Part shown: piece by piece, positions 5,465-7,646 of the stretch
Position numbering within the stretch: position 1 is the first letter of the stretch
Layout of the letters: each line of letters starts with the position of its first letter
NCBI GenBank assembly: GCA_007376745.1
Contig: VMGU01000017.1
Location: 22,350 to 29,995, forward strand
Direction: 5' to 3'
From: Parcubacteria group bacterium Athens0714_26
GTDB lineage: Bacteria > Patescibacteriota > Minisyncoccia > UBA6257 > 02-FULL-45-10c
DNA: 7,646 nucleotides
Program-made: the position numbers and the translations under genes
Notes under the pieces: model-generated
What the model was told of the DNA's origin: nothing
The model's database searches: none
The model's input: only the letters and a program-made list of their open reading frames with translations

Positions 5465-6571
5465 TCATTTCAATAAAATCTTAAATTGTTCGGTGACTTT
5501 AACGATATCAAAACGATTAACCCAATTTTTTTCAATTACGCCTAATTTTAAATAATTAGAGCCGCCCCTCAACAATTCTTTAATCCTATCAACAAAACTG
5601 ATTATATTGCCCGGTGACACAACAAAACTATGAATTTCTGGTGGGGTTATTTCTTTTACCCCGCCCACATCAAAAGCCACAAAAGGCGTACCGCTGGCCA
5701 TCGCCTCCAGTAAAACGTGCGGGAAGCCCTCTTCTTCCGATGGCATAATAAACAAATCGGCTATGGTAAAATATTCTAAAACCTCGTTTTGCGGCCTCCA
5801 CCCTAAAAATCTTGCCTTTTCGCTTAATTCATAATTCTTAATTCTTGATTCTATATCGCCACGTTCCGGCCCGTCCCCAACAACAATCAAAATAATATTT
5901 TCCTTTTCCAATTTTTTCAAAATTTCGGGCAAATAATGCGCGCCCTTTCTTCTGGAAAGCCTGTGCGCAAAAAGAATTATTTTCTCGCCAGAATTTATTT
6001 TCAGCTGTTTTAATAATTTATTTCTATCATACATGACTTGCCGTTCCCTAACTTTCTCCACATCAATCCAATTCGGCATCACTTTAATTTTTTCCGGCGG
6101 CAAATGATAATTTTTAGCGTATTCTTTTTTTAAACTTTCCGTGCCGGTCACCAAAAAAGAAATCATTTTATAAACCAACCGCTCAAACCGTTCCCGTAAA
6201 AATCCTCTTTTATAATTCCAGGGTAAGCCGCAATTCCAATAAAAAACTCTGCCGCCAAAAACCTTAACTATCCAAGACGCCATAAAAGCCGCCAAAAAAG
6301 AATAGTGAACATAAAAATCTTTATACCCCGATAACCGGGCATAAAAAATACGCAGCTTTACTTCTGCCGCTCGCAATAGAAAGAACTTAAACCAAACAGC
6401 CTGCACCCGCCGGCATCCCAAATCAAAATTCGGCTTTCCGCCTTTTTCAATTATTAAAAAAATATCAAAATCACCGCTAACGGCTCTAATAAAATCATAA
6501 AGATAATTAAAATGCGTCGGGGTATTTTTATTGTACTCCGGCAAAACGAAACAAAGTTTCTTTTTATTCAT
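5465..6571 (-). CDS. GT4 family glycosyltransferase (GT-B fold)
   Basis: This 368-residue GT4 enzyme has a rather divergent N-terminal half: KLCFVLPEYNKNTPTHF (5-21), then a basic, aromatic stretch to about residue 130 that suits contact with the membrane or a lipid-linked acceptor. The donor half is typical: VTGTESLKKEY (141-151), MPNWID (165-170), ILFAHRLSRRKG (199-210) with Arg204 and Lys209 as expected phosphate contacts, VGDGPER (231-237), RFLGW (254-258), the EX7E motif EGFPHVLLE (281-289), and FDVGGVKEI (300-308). It would act at the cytosolic membrane face; its sugar is unknown. ATG 6571 has no convincing Shine-Dalgarno sequence. A 76-nt gap separates it from the GT-C gene upstream, and its TGA overlaps the methyltransferase ATG. 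A four-copy heptanucleotide repeat encodes the surface segment around residues 241-249 (SRIKNYEL). Confidence 0.92.
   Translation of the reverse strand: MNKKKLCFVLPEYNKNTPTHFNYLYDFIRAVSGDFDIFLIIEKGGKPNFDLGCRRVQAVWFKFFLLRAAEVKLRIFYARLSGYKDFYVHYSFLAAFMASWIVKVFGGRVFYWNCGLPWNYKRGFLRERFERLVYKMISFLVTGTESLKKEYAKNYHLPPEKIKVMPNWIDVEKVRERQVMYDRNKLLKQLKINSGEKIILFAHRLSRRKGAHYLPEILKKLEKENIILIVVGDGPERGDIESRIKNYELSEKARFLGWRPQNEVLEYFTIADLFIMPSEEEGFPHVLLEAMASGTPFVAFDVGGVKEITPPEIHSFVVSPGNIISFVDRIKELLRGGSNYLKLGVIEKNWVNRFDIVKVTEQFKILLK
5825..5852 (-). repeat. four-copy heptanucleotide tandem repeat within the GT4 coding region
   Basis: On the minus strand four consecutive 7-mers read AGAATCA, AGAATTA, AGAATTA and TGAATTA. 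The tract is in frame and encodes part of SRIKNYEL between the VGDGPER strand and the RFLGW strand. The unit is not a multiple of three, so gain or loss of one copy would shift the frame. Copies differ by single bases, which lowers slippage. Confidence 0.75.
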
Positions 6572-6647
6572 AAAAACCCGTCTTTTGTACCTTAAATCAC
6601 GAAATGATTAAAGTAATATAGATAAAACACCCAACAAAACCACCTCG

Positions 6648-7646
6648 TCACTTAAAAAATCCTCCCACTCTTTCAAGAATTCTTCCAAAATTTCTTAAAA
6701 CATCGAATGCGGTATTACCCAAAAGCAAAACAGACGAATAAATTAGAATCTTATAATCCTTTTTAAAATCAATCATTAATCGATAAATACCATAACCGGC
6801 AAAAATCGCGAAAAAAGGATAAATAGAAAACCTGTACCGAGTTTCAACCACAAGAGCTATAACCGAAAGAGGCACCATCAGTAAAAACGCCAATAAATAT
6901 TTAGCCCGCCGATTATCGCCTTCTTTCTTTTTAATGCTTAAAATCGCGCCCACTATTCCAAATAAAAACACTGCGAGCGCGTAAACTGCCGAAACCGCCA
7001 AAGTCATAAATCTGGCGACTGGGCGCTTTTGAAGATATGGCCAAAAACCGGTGGGACGAGAAACACTGAAAAATATGGGTTCTCCACAAAGTTAACTTAA
7101 CAAAATCCAAAGGATTTTCTTTTATATATTTTACTCCGGCCCTTCCTAAGGCATCATCAAATTCCAACTGAGGCATTGTTTCGTGGTTAACCCCTTCAGG
7201 CATCGGATAATTAGGCTCTAATTCGCCTGTCGCGCCAGGATGATTACCTACATACAATAAGCCCGTGCTGGAATTAAATGGCTTTATCTGACCGTAAATT
7301 TTGTAATTACGGATAGTCCAGGGAGCCATAAACAAAATAAATATCAATACAAACAATAAACCGCTATGCCAATCTTTTTTAAAAATAAAATAAAATATCA
7401 TCGGCAGCAAAAGAAGCAAAGCGCTTCCCCTGGTCAAAACAGCAAGGGCCAAAAAAAGAGCCGTAAGAAATAAAAAATAAAATTTATTATTGTCAAAATA
7501 TTTAAAGAAAAAGAAAGTCGCCACAACAACCAAAAAAACCAACAGGACTTCGGTCATAATCATTGAAGACATAACTATCAAATCCGGGGAAAAACCCACC
7601 AGCACCGCCGCCAGAATTCCCATTAAAGCATGCCATGATTCTTTAA
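6648..7646 (-). pseudogene. polytopic GT-C membrane glycosyltransferase (GT39/ArnT-like), 5' truncated by window edge and frameshifted
   Basis: The frame is open to the window edge (codons upstream of the ATG at 7623 read KESWHAL), so the N-terminus, with the usual first-loop acidic catalytic residues, is outside. The visible part has hydrophobic helices at about 22-40, 46-62, 66-82 and 88-104 (from ATG 7623), an extracytoplasmic loop with LLYVGNHPG, then NPLDFVKLTLWR. After this the frame becomes non-family sequence and ends at 6931. One base over (+1), the expected text resumes as SVSRPTGFWPYLQKRPVARF and leads into TLAVSAVYALAVFLFG, further helices, and ETRYRFSIYPFFAIFAGYG, a hallmark of GT39/ArnT-like proteins. 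Dropping one T from the T5 run at 7073-7069 restores a 331-residue visible protein. The family transfers sugars from polyprenyl-phosphate donors outside the membrane. Sequencing error or true mutation cannot be told apart here. Confidence 0.83.

Larger units (their letters stand above)
4847..5468 (-). pseudogene. class I SAM-dependent methyltransferase, frameshifted (two fragments: 5468-5244 and 5287-4847)
   Basis: Two overlapping frames make up one methyltransferase. The first (ATG 5468, 74 codons) carries motif I, VLDLGCGYNGFF (36-47), and the post-I acidic strand GIGID (58-62), then runs out of frame. The second frame (open from 5290; nominal TTG start 5287, 146 codons) repeats the IGID strand and continues with the SAM-fold blocks ENSFDVAVSLANLEHLENP, RVLRPGGLLLLTTP and FTREKLIGILKNAGF. 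Neither fragment alone is a complete SAM fold. Removing one copy of a 40-bp tandem duplication near 5234-5313 joins them exactly in frame into a 193-residue protein of the Methyltransf_11 type. It would methylate a sugar or another glycan-cluster substrate; which one is not visible. The start overlaps the upstream GT4 stop (ATGA) and the end overlaps the downstream GT4 start. It could be a real pseudogene, an assembly join of strain variants, or a recoded gene. Confidence 0.85.

Noticed and set aside
6572..6647. Possible promoter or hairpin in the gap between the GT-C and GT4 genes.
   Set aside because: TATATT has no partner at 16-18 nt, and the AATCA/TGATT stem is only five pairs with no T-run; nothing here exceeds chance in AT-rich DNA.
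1..7646. CRISPR arrays, insertion sequences, attachment sites, tRNA genes and riboswitches.
   Set aside because: I found no regularly spaced repeats, transposase motifs with terminal repeats, cloverleaf-like sequence or recognisable aptamer on either strand by eye.

Overview
The window is an AT-rich piece of bacterial chromosome. It holds one continuous run of surface-glycan biosynthesis genes, all on the minus strand, so the text below follows transcription from high to low coordinates. No rRNA, tRNA, CRISPR array, transposase or other taxonomic marker is present. The low GC, tight packing with 4-14 nt gene overlaps, and many starts without a Shine-Dalgarno sequence would suit a Patescibacteria/CPR-type or other AT-rich environmental genome, but that is inference. 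TGA, TAA and TTG/ATG are used as in the standard bacterial code.

Layout in transcription order. (1) 7646-6648: the 3' part of a polytopic GT-C (GT39/ArnT-like) membrane glycosyltransferase, open at the window edge and interrupted by a one-base frameshift. (2) 6571-5465: a GT4 glycosyltransferase. (3) 5468-4847: a small class I SAM methyltransferase, frameshifted at a diverged 40-bp tandem duplication. (4) 4860-3730: a second GT4 enzyme. (5) A 158-bp gap with an AT-rich inverted repeat and a good sigma-70-like promoter. (6) 3571-2846: a WecD-like GNAT N-acetyltransferase. (7) 2840-1677: an ArnB/WecE/PseC-type PLP sugar aminotransferase ending in a rho-independent terminator. (8) 1587-397: a third GT4 enzyme, behind a -10-like box. 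(9) 400 to the edge: the N-terminal part of a GT9 (ADP-heptose:LPS heptosyltransferase-like) enzyme. The only non-coding gaps are 1588-1676, 3572-3729 and 6572-6647; none reaches 300 bp.

How it works together (inference). The aminotransferase and GNAT probably convert a nucleotide-linked 4-keto-6-deoxy sugar to its amino and then N-acylated form. The three cytosolic GT4 enzymes and the GT9 enzyme would add sugars to a lipid-linked or core acceptor. The methyltransferase would modify or cap a residue. The GT-C protein would transfer a sugar from a polyprenyl-phosphate donor across the membrane. No flippase, polymerase or nucleotide-sugar dehydratase lies inside the window.

The aminotransferase/GNAT pair has its own promoter and terminator and looks like an independent cassette within the cluster. 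The most unusual points are the methyltransferase break, where two diverged copies of the same motif-encoding segment sit side by side out of frame, and a second frameshift nearby in the GT-C gene. I see no wholly new system; this is a glycan locus with some odd structural details.
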